Assembly (NCBI GenBank): GCA_942493145.1 | Contig: OW818679.1 | Location: forward strand, 2,294,001 to 2,358,000 | Direction: 5' to 3' | DNA: 64,000 nt | Origin: ENR-C20 sp942493145 | Lineage (GTDB): Bacteria; Bacillota; Clostridia; Acetivibrionales; DTU013 | Shown here: positions 26,205 through 34,327 of the stretch, one piece after another | Layout of the letters: each line of letters starts with the position of its first letter | How positions within the stretch are numbered: position 1 is the first letter of the stretch | Notes under the pieces: model-generated | The model's input: the letters and a program-made list of their open reading frames with translations, nothing else | What the model was told of the DNA's origin: nothing | Databases searched by the model: none | Program-made: the position numbers and the translations under genes

Positions 26205-26573
26205 ATGAAATATCCGAAACTACTCGAAAAAGGCAACACTATAGGAATCTGTGCTCCATCTAGTGGGGTAACAGAGCCCCTTTTTAATAGGCTCGACAAG
26301 GCGATACAGAATGTTGAATTACTTGGTTACAAATGTTCCGAAGCTACATCGGTCAGGCAAAATATTAAGTGCGTTAGTGCAAAAAACACGATCAGGGTAA
26401 AAGAATTTATGAATTTATATGAAAATCCAGATGTAGCTGTAATTCTACCTCCCTGGGGCGGAGAATTTCTTATGGAGCTGCTTCCACTCTTAGACTTTGA
26501 GTATATTTCCCAAATTCCTCCTAAATGGATTTGTGGTTATTTTGCGAAACCGAGGATATTGAATAAACAATGA
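26205..26573 (+). pseudogene. N-terminal fragment of an S66 peptidase (LD-carboxypeptidase / MccF-like) gene
   Basis: The first 110 residues match the family start (MKYPKLLEKGNTIGICAPSS, then VAVILPPWGGEFLMELLPLL and PPKWICGY). Family members continue with a Ser-Asp-Ile motif and another 200 or so residues containing the catalytic dyad partners, but here the frame changes to FAKPRILNKQ and stops. It is therefore about one third of a full gene. The start region has a near-identical partial copy at 12182-12242. An in-frame upstream extension from 26088 has no support. S66 enzymes cleave muropeptides or the antibiotic microcin C. Confidence 0.75.
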
Positions 26574-26705
26574 TTTTTCATTGGAGGTTGATACAGTGAA
26601 ACAAACAGATAACCTCATATGCATGTTTGTAAGAAATTGTGAAGTAAGGTTATGAATGTGTAACAATGATAAATAGAAATTTGTCGATCAATCCATAGGA
26701 ATATC

Positions 26706-26820
26706 CTGCCAATCGGAATATTTACAACCCAGTGTGCAAATTTCGCAGTAATGTTTAAGGATATATTCTGCCAATCGGAATATTTACAGCCCAGTGAGCA
26801 AATTTCGCAGTAATGTTTAA
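26706..26820. repeat. two copies of a 53-bp sequence, period 62 bp
   Basis: CTGCCAATCGGAATATTTAC followed by a common CAGTG.GCAAATTTCGCAG stretch occurs at 26706-26758 and 26768-26820 with two mismatches. The gap 26574-26886 has no gene I can support. Two copies only and near-identical joints do not indicate CRISPR. Confidence 0.8.
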
Positions 26821-26886
26821 AATATAGTAAATTTATTTAGAATATCTGCGCATTAATTAAGAATTTGAACAGTTTTCGCTGAAAGA

Positions 26887-27368
26887 TTGCTTTTATCCCA
26901 AGATATTTGTGCACTACTTGAAATATTGCACACCTGCCATTCTTATATGAAAGAATATTTGAGTTACTTTTCGGCTGCCGCTCTATGGAATATCCCATAT
27001 TTTGAAGCTATACCCAGTCCTGAAATCACTGAGACAGTCACCGTGGATTTTACAGTTTCCGAACACAGTATGAGATCTCTTAAAAAAGGCCGAATAATCC
27101 ACTTGTGCAAACTTGCTCTGCAAGTCCATGGGAGCAGGGTAAAGATGTCATGCGATCTGCCATACTCGACAGACAGGGCGTTGAAGTAATGCATTTGAGC
27201 ACTATTCAGCTGTACGATAAGGACGCCTGTATGGATTTTGCTTCCAATCTTTCGTCTCGCCTTGGGAAGCGCATACAAATACGTGCAAAGAAGTTCGACG
27301 AGATGCATACGCTCCTCCGGACATTATTGCCAGCCGGAAAACCTGACGCCGAAGCCGATGGCGGGTAA
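26887..27368 (+). pseudogene. broken gene, unrecognised family, internal deletion and frameshift
   Basis: Two frames on the same strand look like the start and end of one protein. The first (26887-27150) encodes YFSAAALWNIPYFEAIPSPE and IIHLCKLAL; the second frame (from about 27125 to 27368) encodes SPWEQGKDVMRSAILDRQGV and MHLSTIQLYDKDACMDFASN, with SSRLGKRIQIRAKKFDEMHT. From memory these resemble the two ends of a roughly 300-residue clostridial protein with a C-terminal endonuclease-like (DUF559-type) fold; about 100 middle residues are missing. The assignment needs a search. It lies among relics and repeats. Confidence 0.45.
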
Positions 27369-27561
27369 CCATAGCAAGAAAACTCCATGCATCAGGGATA
27401 GGACCATGATATGCAGTTTCGTTTACAGCTTGAATAAATCCAATTTATTAATATGATGTGAAGTATACAGGGTTATTCGTTATCTTTCCACTTGTTGAAT
27501 TAAGGTGTGATTGTTTAATACACTTTGCGCTTCAGCTAATACTGAGCAATAAGCAGCGTAA

Positions 27562-27814
27562 CAGGCAGGTACTAGTTTGAATGCGAAGTAACAGTTACAG
27601 GCTGTTTGTGCAACGGCGATGCTGTAATGCGGCATCAGGATCCATAAGTTGCGCAACGGCGCAACCGCTGGTGATCAGCGCGGATGCTGATTCACCTGCC
27701 AGGATGCTTGGCGAGCAGCAAGCAATGCTTGCGACCAGTCGCCCGCATTACAGCGAGGCTATGCACTACAGCTTGTCTGTGACTGAGCCCGAAAACCTGC
27801 TACCTACCTGCCTG
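27562..27814. repeat. 253-bp self-complementary repeat element, copy 1
   Basis: Ends are CAGGCAGGTA (27562-27571) and TACCTGCCTG (27805-27814), perfect 10-bp inverted repeats. Inside, TTACAGGCTGT faces ACAGCTTGTCTG and GCTGTAATGCGG faces CCGCATTACAGC, giving a long imperfect outer stem. The centre has separate hairpins (GTTGCGCAACGGCGCAAC; CGCTG/CAGCG; GGCGA/TCGCC with AGCAAGC/GCTTGCG). It shares its outer segments with copy 2 at 29694-29922 but differs in the centre. The gap 27369-27824 holds no gene. Confidence 0.75.
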
Positions 27815-27824
27815 CCACATCATC

Positions 27825-28229
27825 CTACCTGCCTGCCGAGCCCTTTGAAGTTGCCTTGGCAATGAATTTATCAAGATTGATGATGAATCTGACGTGGGTT
27901 CCTTCACCTATCTTTTCAGCTTCATCAAAGGCTTCAACCCTGAAGGTCAATTTTTTGCCTTCAATTTCCAAAAGCTCAGCCTTTGCTGTGACCTTCATTC
28001 CCACAGGGGTCGCTGCCATATGTGATACATTCACATTAAGCCCAACTGTGGCAAAACCCTCGGGCAAATATGGATCGACAGACGACAGGGCTGCGTTTTC
28101 CATAAGCCCGATCATCAGAGGAGTCGCATAAACTTTGACTTCGCCGCTGCCAAAGCTTGCTGCCGTGTCCTTCTCCCCTACGATATGATTTATCTCAGCT
28201 TTCATGCCTGTTTTCAAATCAAATTCCAT
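27825..28229 (-). CDS. hotdog thioesterase, fluoroacetyl-CoA thioesterase-like
   Basis: The 134-residue protein matches the FlK-like thioesterase family: EFDLKTGMKAEINHIVGEKD, VYATPLMIGLMENAALSSVD with the conserved Glu, and VNVSHMAATPVGMKVTAKAE with the conserved His. It should hydrolyse a short acyl-CoA thioester; true fluoroacetyl-CoA specificity is unlikely and unproved. The last residues (KGSAGR) are encoded by a GGCAGGCAGGTAG sequence that matches the ends of the repeat element beginning 11 bp further on. The original stop may therefore have been replaced. It has no evident operon partners. Confidence 0.88.
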   Translation of the reverse strand: MEFDLKTGMKAEINHIVGEKDTAASFGSGEVKVYATPLMIGLMENAALSSVDPYLPEGFATVGLNVNVSHMAATPVGMKVTAKAELLEIEGKKLTFRVEAFDEAEKIGEGTHVRFIINLDKFIAKATSKGSAGR

Positions 28230-28366
28230 GAGTAATTACCGGAGCTTTAACAGCCCCTTTTCCTTTCTGTAATGTGTGCTCATATTTTATCAAATTCTTC
28301 CTGGTTAATTCAAATTAAATTTTCCCATATTAAATTTTCCCATATGCATTTTATTTCACATCTTCC

Positions 28367-28374
28367 TTTTTTTC
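28367..28374. repeat. 8-bp target-site duplication, left of the ISL3 element
   Basis: TTTTTTTC here is identical to 30040-30047 on the other side of the IS, as expected for ISL3-family insertion. Confidence 0.85.
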
Positions 28375-28511
28375 GGTTCTATAATAAATGTTGGGGTGGT
28401 TAGATTAATAATTTAACTGCTCCAGCATTTTTTTGCATAAAGAAAGAGCATAGAGTTGAATTATCAAGTAAAATGAAGTTGCGACACACCATTTGAAAGG
28501 AAATTCAATCT

Positions 28512-29687
28512 ATGCTCTGCACTAATTATACGGAAGAATTGTTAGGTTTGAAAGATGTTTTTCTAAAATCTGTTGTTAGGCATGACAATAAGTTGTGTAT
28601 TCATGTGGGTATGTATCAGCGAATTCACAAATGTCCCAGGTGTGGAGAAAGGACAAGCAAGGTTCACGACTATAGGACTCAGCCGATAAAGGACATATCG
28701 GCATTTGGTGATACCACAGTCATATATCTTACAAAGCGGCGTCATGTTTGCCCCTTATGCGGGAAACGGTTTTTTGAAGAAGTATCGTTCCTTCCAAGGT
28801 ATCATCGAATGACAAGCCGCCTTGCAGCCCATGTAATCAGATCATTGAAAGAGGTTCGTTCAATGAAAAGTGTTGCAGCCGTTTCTAACATATCTCAACC
28901 TACAGCAGCTAGAATCTTTGATCATGTAGGATATTCAAACAAGGATTTGCCAAGGGTACTTTCACTGGATGAATTCCGGGGAAATGCCGGTGGAGAAAAG
29001 TTCCAATGTATCGTTACAGATCCGGAACACAAGAAGGTGTTGGATATCCTTCCCAACAGAAGAACAGAGGACTTGAGTGGATATTTTCTTAAGTACAAGG
29101 ATCGGAAAAAGGTCCAGTATGTCGTCATCGATATGAGCGGACCTTTTCGGAGCCTTGCAAAAAGCCTGTTCCCACATGCAAAGATAATTGCGGACAGGTA
29201 TCATGTTGTACGGCAGGTCATCTGGGCTTTTGAAAATGTCAGGAAAGATGAACAGTCGAGGTTCCATGATGCCCGAAGGAAGTATTTCAAACGCAGTAGG
29301 AAGCTGCTTTTGAAAAAACCAGAAAATCTCACTGAAGACGAAGTTGCCCAGGTTGAAGCCATGCTTAATGTCTCTGACCGATTAAGGCAGGCCTACCGTA
29401 TGAAGAATGAATTCCATAAGCTTATGGAGTGTAAACGCCGAGATGATGCAAAGAAGCAATTAGGGGTTTGGAACATGATGGCCACTGGATACAATTTGCC
29501 TGAATTTCAAGCATGTACAAGAACTTTTATGAACTGGAGCGATGAAATCCTCAACTCATTTGAACACCCTTTCTCCAATGGTTACACTGAAGGGGTGAAC
29601 AACAAGATCAAGGTAATTAAGCGAAATGCTTTTGGTGTAAGGAATTTCAAGAGATTCCGGAATCGCATACTGCATGTTATGTCTTGA
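28512..29687 (+). CDS. ISL3-family transposase
   Basis: The 391-residue transposase has an N-terminal zinc-binding region (HKCPRCGERTSKVHDYRTQP and HVCPLCGKRFFEE), a helix-turn-helix, and the DDE catalytic core: Asp in VLSLDEFRG, Asp in YVVIDMSGPFR and Glu in SNGYTEGVNNKIKVIKRNAF. The frame is complete and has AAAGGA upstream, so the element could be active. It moves the IS by cutting at the GG-TCT ends and producing 8-bp duplications. Confidence 0.95.
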   Translation: MLCTNYTEELLGLKDVFLKSVVRHDNKLCIHVGMYQRIHKCPRCGERTSKVHDYRTQPIKDISAFGDTTVIYLTKRRHVCPLCGKRFFEEVSFLPRYHRMTSRLAAHVIRSLKEVRSMKSVAAVSNISQPTAARIFDHVGYSNKDLPRVLSLDEFRGNAGGEKFQCIVTDPEHKKVLDILPNRRTEDLSGYFLKYKDRKKVQYVVIDMSGPFRSLAKSLFPHAKIIADRYHVVRQVIWAFENVRKDEQSRFHDARRKYFKRSRKLLLKKPENLTEDEVAQVEAMLNVSDRLRQAYRMKNEFHKLMECKRRDDAKKQLGVWNMMATGYNLPEFQACTRTFMNWSDEILNSFEHPFSNGYTEGVNNKIKVIKRNAFGVRNFKRFRNRILHVMS

Positions 29688-29693
29688 TAAAAA

Positions 29694-29922
29694 GCAGGTG
29701 GGTTAAGCAGTATATAGCAGAATGCGGAGGAACGGTTACAGGCTGTGAAGTATGGAGAAGCTGGAATGCGGCTCAAGGAACATAAAGGTGTGCCTCGATG
29801 GCACAGCCGCCGGTGCATAGGCATGGACGCCGTTTCACCGGCGCCCGCATTGCAGCGAGCCTTTTCTTCCTACAGCCTGTCTGTGACGGAGCCTGATGCT
29901 GGTACCTGCTTGACCCACCTGC
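29694..29922. repeat. 229-bp self-complementary repeat element, copy 2 (inside the IS)
   Basis: It begins GCAGGTGGGTTAAGCAG (29694-29710) and ends CTGCTTGACCCACCTGC (29906-29922), which pair at 16 of 17 positions. Further inner pairs are TTACAGGCTGT with ACAGCCTGT, GAATGCGG with CCCGCATT, and GCCGCCGGTG with CACCGGCGCC. The outer parts match copy 1 at 27562-27814; the centre does not. It starts 7 nt after the transposase stop. Confidence 0.75.
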
Positions 29923-30023
29923 ATAACGCCTTTACAAACCAAAACCGGCAGATAACCAATATCATTTTGGTCATCCGCCGGGAAAATATTTCAATATTTT
30001 ATTTTACTTGTGCCCCACCCCAA

Positions 30024-30257
30024 CTATTGACGTAGAGCCTTTTTTTCTGCCTTCGCGGCTTCCTTTTTTTCTCCCTTCGCATCTTCCTTTATCTCTTCCT
30101 TCATATATAACCCATTCATATTTCCCCCGAGCAATGATATCTCCTGCATTTGCTTTTCCCGTATGTACACATCGATCAGCGCCTTCAGCACTTCAGTACT
30201 ATTCAGGCCTCCCGAAAAGCAGCTTTTAAATGTCCGCATCAACGTTCTTTTGCCCAT
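30024..30257 (-). CDS. small charged protein, C terminus altered by the IS
   Basis: The ATG at 30257 has GGAG 7 nt upstream. The 77-residue product begins MGKRTLMRTFKSCFSGGLNS, contains LKALIDVYIREKQMQEISLL and ends in a Lys/Glu/Ala-rich tail. The IS entered the tail: the present end is AEKKALRQ, with the last four codons supplied by the IS. Without the IS and one copy of the 8-bp duplication the reading would be AEKKEDVK followed by TAA. I do not recognise the family. Since only the last residues changed, function may be retained. Confidence 0.55.
   Translation of the reverse strand: MGKRTLMRTFKSCFSGGLNSTEVLKALIDVYIREKQMQEISLLGGNMNGLYMKEEIKEDAKGEKKEAAKAEKKALRQ
30040..30047. repeat. 8-bp target-site duplication, right of the ISL3 element
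   Basis: TTTTTTTC, identical to 28367-28374. Confidence 0.85.
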
Positions 30258-30394
30258 GAATTTTCTCCATAACATAATAGACTGTATTATATATATTTCG
30301 ATGATTTTGTCCATCATGTGTTTATTGCAGGAATATAAAGTTGTATAATATGAGGTGGGTTGTGTAATAATTTCAAACATGGAGGTGGGTTGAT

Positions 30395-30706
30395 GTGTCT
30401 CGTGAGATACCGGAAAACTTGAAATACTTCATAAAGAATGCGTTAAAGGATTCAGATGATGGATATGAGTATGCTTCGGAGCTATGCAGGATACTCAATT
30501 CAGACGATTGCCAACTGGTGCTGTCAGGCAAGGAGATCGAAGCGCTGAGGGAATACGCCGAGGAAGTTAAAAAAGTAGGCGAAATCAATCATTACACTGA
30601 AGATAAGATAAGGGAAATTGAGAGCAGTCATTTCGGGACAAGAGGTATTACAGGCTACCTAAGCGCAGACCACGGTTCTCCCCAAAAACCACTTTGGCCT
30701 TTTTAA
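30395..30706 (+). CDS. hypothetical acidic protein
   Basis: The GTG start at 30395 has GGAGG 9 nt upstream. The 103-residue protein (MSREIPENLKYFIKNALKDS, later LSGKEIEALREYAEEVKKVG) is acidic, mostly helical and has no cysteines apart from two near residue 35-40. I recognise no family. Its 3' end overlaps that of the convergent CPBP protease gene by 4 bp. The good ribosome site and the helix-like composition support a real gene. Confidence 0.6.
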   Translation: MSREIPENLKYFIKNALKDSDDGYEYASELCRILNSDDCQLVLSGKEIEALREYAEEVKKVGEINHYTEDKIREIESSHFGTRGITGYLSADHGSPQKPLWPF

Positions 30707-31686
30707 AAGCCTGGCATTATTTTTGCAATTATTATTGCTAACAGAAACAGCAGGGACATTAAGAAATAGAGCAACATAAATCCAATTACAGGCCAGTGTG
30801 AAGATATCGATGCAATATCCCTCTTAACACTGCTGATAGGCGGATTTAACCGGACAGTCTGCGCAGTAAGGTTTTTAAAGACACTGATAAGAGCTAAAGT
30901 GACAATGATTCCGGCACATCCCAATAGGATTACTTGTCCAAGCTCACCGGCAGAAATGACGATTTTCTCGGGGTTGGTTCTGTCACCCCATAAATATTGA
31001 ATGGTTTCTGCAATCGCATTGTTCATAAAATGCGCCAGCATACCTGCAAATATCGAATTTGTCCTTATTACATAATATCCTATTAGTACTCCAAGAAATA
31101 TCGGTCCCAGCAGATTAGTCAAATCAAAATGGAAAAGTCCAAAGAATATAGCAGTTATAATGATTGCTTTCATGCTGCCTCTTCTTTCGTATGCTTTAAG
31201 CAGCAAGCCCCTATGCATCATCTCTTCACAAATTCCGGGCAATACTGCCACAGCAAGCAAGCCGACCAGATACTCTGCAGGACTATCGGGAACAGGTATT
31301 GGCTGTACAGGCATATCACCTATGAACTGAAATAAGAAATATACGATATTGTTTATCATGGATGCCACAAAATATGCAGGTACTGAAAGCGCAACTATCA
31401 GGATCGCCTGTATTGGCTTGAATCGTCTGAATCTGAAGGTCTCTCTGAAATCAACTTTTTTTATCAGGGCATATATTAAAACCGGAATGAGTATAAGTAC
31501 CACTTCATTAATAACAATAGATAAATATATGTTTTCTGTAAAAAAATCTTCGCCGAAAATTAACGTAAATATTATCTGATATATGATAAATACACCGGAA
31601 AATATAAATAGGACTATGTTTGCTCCGGTTACCGTAACTTTGCCGTCAGATCCCCTCTTCCGCCCTTCAAATGCTGTTCTGTCCAT
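30703..31686 (-). CDS. CPBP-family intramembrane metalloprotease
   Basis: The 327-residue membrane protein has the three signature motifs of the CPBP (Abi/CAAX) family: EEMMHRGLLLKAYERR (EExxxR), FFGLFHFDLTNLLGP (FxxxH) and LAHFMNNAIAE (HxxxN/D). Around eight hydrophobic segments are visible. Such proteases act inside the membrane in bacteriocin immunity, peptide processing or surface display; the substrate here is unknown. It lies downstream of the folate cyclo-ligase and zinc-ribbon genes, with only 21 nt spacing, so these may be co-transcribed. Confidence 0.92.
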   Translation of the reverse strand: MDRTAFEGRKRGSDGKVTVTGANIVLFIFSGVFIIYQIIFTLIFGEDFFTENIYLSIVINEVVLILIPVLIYALIKKVDFRETFRFRRFKPIQAILIVALSVPAYFVASMINNIVYFLFQFIGDMPVQPIPVPDSPAEYLVGLLAVAVLPGICEEMMHRGLLLKAYERRGSMKAIIITAIFFGLFHFDLTNLLGPIFLGVLIGYYVIRTNSIFAGMLAHFMNNAIAETIQYLWGDRTNPEKIVISAGELGQVILLGCAGIIVTLALISVFKNLTAQTVRLNPPISSVKRDIASISSHWPVIGFMLLYFLMSLLFLLAIIIAKIMPGF

Positions 31687-31707
31687 TTAATATCCTTTCT
31701 GCATCCT

Positions 31708-32388
31708 TTATCTTATTATTCTGCTTTCGGTTATGATCATATCCATAGCTACATCAAATTCACAGGCAGGTATTGATTCGGTCAACTGGAACTCAAAAGC
31801 AAGACCTATTTTAGGCACTTCAGGAGCCAGACCTGACAGGAACCTGTCATAGTACCCTGCACCATATCCTATCCTGTGCCTGTTCATTCCGAATGAAACC
31901 CCAGGTACAAGTACGAGCCCTATCCTTCCGGCATCCACCTGTTCAGCCCTTGTTGTATCAGGTTCCAATATCCCATATCCACATTTTACGAGATCCTTTT
32001 CCGGATCATTCACAAGAAATATTCTCAACTCTCTTTTGCCTTCACTGTTATCAATTACGGGCAATGCTACTTTTTTACCTCTCGCAAGGGCTTCGGCAAT
32101 TATCCTGTCTGTTTTAACTTCGTTCCTGAAATCCATATACATCATGATTATATCTGCAGCCTCGAATTCCTTGAGGCCGAGCAGCTTATCGCTTATGGCA
32201 CCGCTCATTCCGGATACTTCTTCAGGAGTTGCCGTCCTTCTTGCTTCCAGTACCCTTCTTCTTATTGAATTCTTTATATCTTGGTTTATATCTTTGTTTA
32301 TATCTCTATTTATATATTTTTGTATATCCATATCTACATCCATATCTAAATATTTACCCATACCTTCATCCACATCAATGTTGGTCAA
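31708..32388 (-). CDS. 5-formyltetrahydrofolate cyclo-ligase
   Basis: The enzyme converts 5-formyl-THF to 5,10-methenyl-THF using ATP. The family start RRRVLEARRTATPEEV is at about residue 44, and the signature loop VPGVSFGMNRHRIGYGAGYY contains the catalytic GxGxGYYDR pattern. The protein has an unusual N-terminal extension of some 40 residues made of Asp/Ile/Asn/Lys repeats (DINKDINQDIKN), encoded by an AT-rich repeat of about 12 nt (32265-32345). No internal start with a good site was seen, so the extension may be translated. It overlaps the upstream zinc-ribbon gene by 4 nt. Confidence 0.9.
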   Translation of the reverse strand: MTNIDVDEGMGKYLDMDVDMDIQKYINRDINKDINQDIKNSIRRRVLEARRTATPEEVSGMSGAISDKLLGLKEFEAADIIMMYMDFRNEVKTDRIIAEALARGKKVALPVIDNSEGKRELRIFLVNDPEKDLVKCGYGILEPDTTRAEQVDAGRIGLVLVPGVSFGMNRHRIGYGAGYYDRFLSGLAPEVPKIGLAFEFQLTESIPACEFDVAMDMIITESRIIR

Positions 32389-33098
32389 TAAATAAAATTC
32401 TGCTGACTTATTGCTAAAGCCAATATTAAAATTAAAAAGAATAATCCTGATAAAACGAACATTACCAGTGATACTACCAAAAGCGCCACCCCAAAGGATT
32501 TCGTGTCAGCATTCTCATCGTTATTCATCATAATGATGGCAGTTATAATTCCGGCCAATTGCCCGATTCCGGGAATAATTATGAAAAGTGTCGTCAGGAG
32601 CACTTTCATCCCATTGCTGAGTCTGCCGGCCGGGATGCTTCCCTGTCCCGGATTATAAGCCGTGTGATATCCATTATACCCGTTTACTGGTTGTTGGTTA
32701 TAGCCCTGTTGGCTGCCTGGTTGCGGATAACCGGGCTGTTGGCCATAGCCATAGTATGGGAGGTACCCGGCTTGCGGCCCGTTGTTATTCCGATTGTTGG
32801 ATTGTGGTCCATTGTCAGGCTGGTTGCCATCCTGCGGGTTATAATTCGGTTGATTGCTCTCCTGTATACTGTCGGCAGGCATATTAATTACAGGCGTATT
32901 GTCTCCAGGCATATTATTTAGCGTTGTATTGATTGCCGATGGATCACCTGACACAATACTGTCTGTCTCTTCTATCGCAATGTTCAACAGACTGCCACAG
33001 AATTTGCACCTGCTGTCATTGGCTGGAATCTGTTCCCCACAGAATGCGCATGCTTTGTATGCTTTATCGTATTGTTCCAATTCCATTCCTCCATTCAA
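32385..33098 (-). CDS. zinc-ribbon membrane protein
   Basis: The N terminus has a four-cysteine zinc ribbon (KACAFCGEQIPANDSRCKFC). A long Asn/Pro/Gln/Gly-rich linker (NQPNYNPQDGNQPDNGPQS and QQPGYPQPGSQQGYNQQP) follows, and two hydrophobic segments lie in the last 80 residues. This arrangement is typical of DUF4190-like or TM2-like membrane proteins with a cytoplasmic zinc ribbon. The function is unknown. The start is uncertain: GGAGG lies inside the first codons, 1 nt before an internal ATG and 7 nt before a TTG at residue 7, so the real start may be the TTG at about 33080. Confidence 0.78.
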   Translation of the reverse strand: MNGGMELEQYDKAYKACAFCGEQIPANDSRCKFCGSLLNIAIEETDSIVSGDPSAINTTLNNMPGDNTPVINMPADSIQESNQPNYNPQDGNQPDNGPQSNNRNNNGPQAGYLPYYGYGQQPGYPQPGSQQGYNQQPVNGYNGYHTAYNPGQGSIPAGRLSNGMKVLLTTLFIIIPGIGQLAGIITAIIMMNNDENADTKSFGVALLVVSLVMFVLSGLFFLILILALAISQQNFIY

Positions 33099-33105
33099 AA
33101 TTAAA

Positions 33106-34164
33106 TTATACCAAAGGTACGTACTGCTCTATCTCGGCATCATCAAAAGTACCCATACCATTGTATGCGGCAAATGCAGCATCAAAAACAAGAAAGCCCA
33201 TTACTGCACCTGTGCCTTCTCCAAGACGCATTTCAAGGTTCAGATAAGGTACCATCCCCAAAGCATCAAGAACATGCCTGCTGCCAGGCTCAGCCGAACC
33301 ATGGGAAGGGAAAATGAAATCCTTCACCTCCGGCTTTATGCGGATGGCAACCAATGCGGCAGCCGCAGCTATAAAACCGTCGATAACTATGGGTATCCTG
33401 TATACGGCAGCCCCTATATAACATCCAACCAAACCTGCAATATCAAATCCACCGAGCTTTGCAAGGACATCCAGTGCATCGGAGGAATCAGGTCTGTTCA
33501 CTTCAATGGCTTTTCTCACAACCTGGATTTTGTTCGCAAGAGCCTCACTTGTCAGTCCAGATCCCCTTCCCACCACATTTTCCGGCGGTTCTCCGGTAAG
33601 TACGGAAGTCACTGCACTGCTGGTAGTTGTATTGGCTATACCCATTTCTCCGGTACCAAGTAGGTTGACGCCCTTTGCCTTGAGCTCACCGGTTATCTCT
33701 ATGCCCGTCTCGATTGCTCTGATAGCCTCTTCGCGGGTCATGGCAGGTCCCTTTGCAATATTCCACGTACCCTTCCTGATTTTTCTGTTTATAATACCAT
33801 CGTCATCAAAGTCATCGTCAACACCAATATCCACAACTGTAAGTGAAGCTCCGGCCTGACGTGCAAATATGCATACCCCTGTTATCCCCTTGATAAAATT
33901 CCGGGTTACAGTTGATGTCACCGCCCGGGGACAGGAGCTCACTCCCTCATCAAACACTCCATTATCGGCGCACATTATTATCACCGATTTTTTATCTGCC
34001 TTTGGGGTTACCTCCCCGGTTATCCCTGCGACCCTTACAACCATATCCTCGAGTCTGCCAAGGCTTCCAAGCGGTTTTGTAAGGCCATCGAGTCTGGCTT
34101 GTGCAGCGGACATTGCATCGTAGTTCAGCCCATTTATCATATCAAGCGCACGCTTCAATTCCAT
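33106..34164 (-). CDS. cobT: nicotinate-nucleotide--dimethylbenzimidazole phosphoribosyltransferase
   Basis: CobT makes alpha-ribazole phosphate for the lower ligand of cobalamin. The protein has LDGLTKPLGSLGRLEDMVVR near the N terminus, the adenine-proximal MCADNGVFDEGVSSCP, NLLGTGEMGIANTTTSSAV and a C-terminal GEGTGAVMGFLVFDAA with the catalytic Glu. The length of 352 is standard. No other cobalamin genes and no B12 riboswitch were seen in the 160-nt leader. The gene may serve to remodel or salvage corrinoids in this organism, which is an inference. Confidence 0.95.
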   Translation of the reverse strand: MELKRALDMINGLNYDAMSAAQARLDGLTKPLGSLGRLEDMVVRVAGITGEVTPKADKKSVIIMCADNGVFDEGVSSCPRAVTSTVTRNFIKGITGVCIFARQAGASLTVVDIGVDDDFDDDGIINRKIRKGTWNIAKGPAMTREEAIRAIETGIEITGELKAKGVNLLGTGEMGIANTTTSSAVTSVLTGEPPENVVGRGSGLTSEALANKIQVVRKAIEVNRPDSSDALDVLAKLGGFDIAGLVGCYIGAAVYRIPIVIDGFIAAAAALVAIRIKPEVKDFIFPSHGSAEPGSRHVLDALGMVPYLNLEMRLGEGTGAVMGFLVFDAAFAAYNGMGTFDDAEIEQYVPLV

Positions 34165-34327
34165 TTATACATACCTTTCTAAATCAGCTTTCTTTCTAAT
34201 ATACTCTTATAAGCTATATACTATCTATCAAAAGTTATCTTGTTTTTTGTTATATTTTGTTACAATTATTATACCTTATGAAATTGAAACATGCATTCAA
34301 AAATGAAAAAACCCCGAGAAATCATAA

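Larger units (their letters stand above)
28375..30039 (+). mobile_element. complete ISL3-family insertion sequence, 1665 bp
   Basis: The left end GGTTCTATAATAAATGTTGG and the right end (reverse complement) GGCTCTACGTCAATAGTTGG are imperfect inverted repeats that both continue GGTGG. Exact 8-bp direct repeats flank them. A single transposase gene lies inside. Between its stop and the right end is a 229-bp self-complementary element of a kind also found outside the IS, so the IS has probably picked up a second repeat. A small hairpin (CCGGC/GCCGG) at 29945-29981 may end the transposase transcript. The IS interrupts the end of a small gene on the minus strand. Confidence 0.9.

Noticed and set aside
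26706..26820. Two-copy repeat as a CRISPR remnant
   Set aside because: The copies are nearly continuous, 53 bp long, with a 9-bp joint, unlike repeat-spacer units.
32854..33663. 269-codon plus-strand frame opposite the zinc-ribbon gene and cobT
   Set aside because: Both minus-strand genes are clear; the plus frame has no recognisable domain.
34165..34327. Cobalamin riboswitch before cobT
   Set aside because: The gap is too short and lacks the B12-box sequence.
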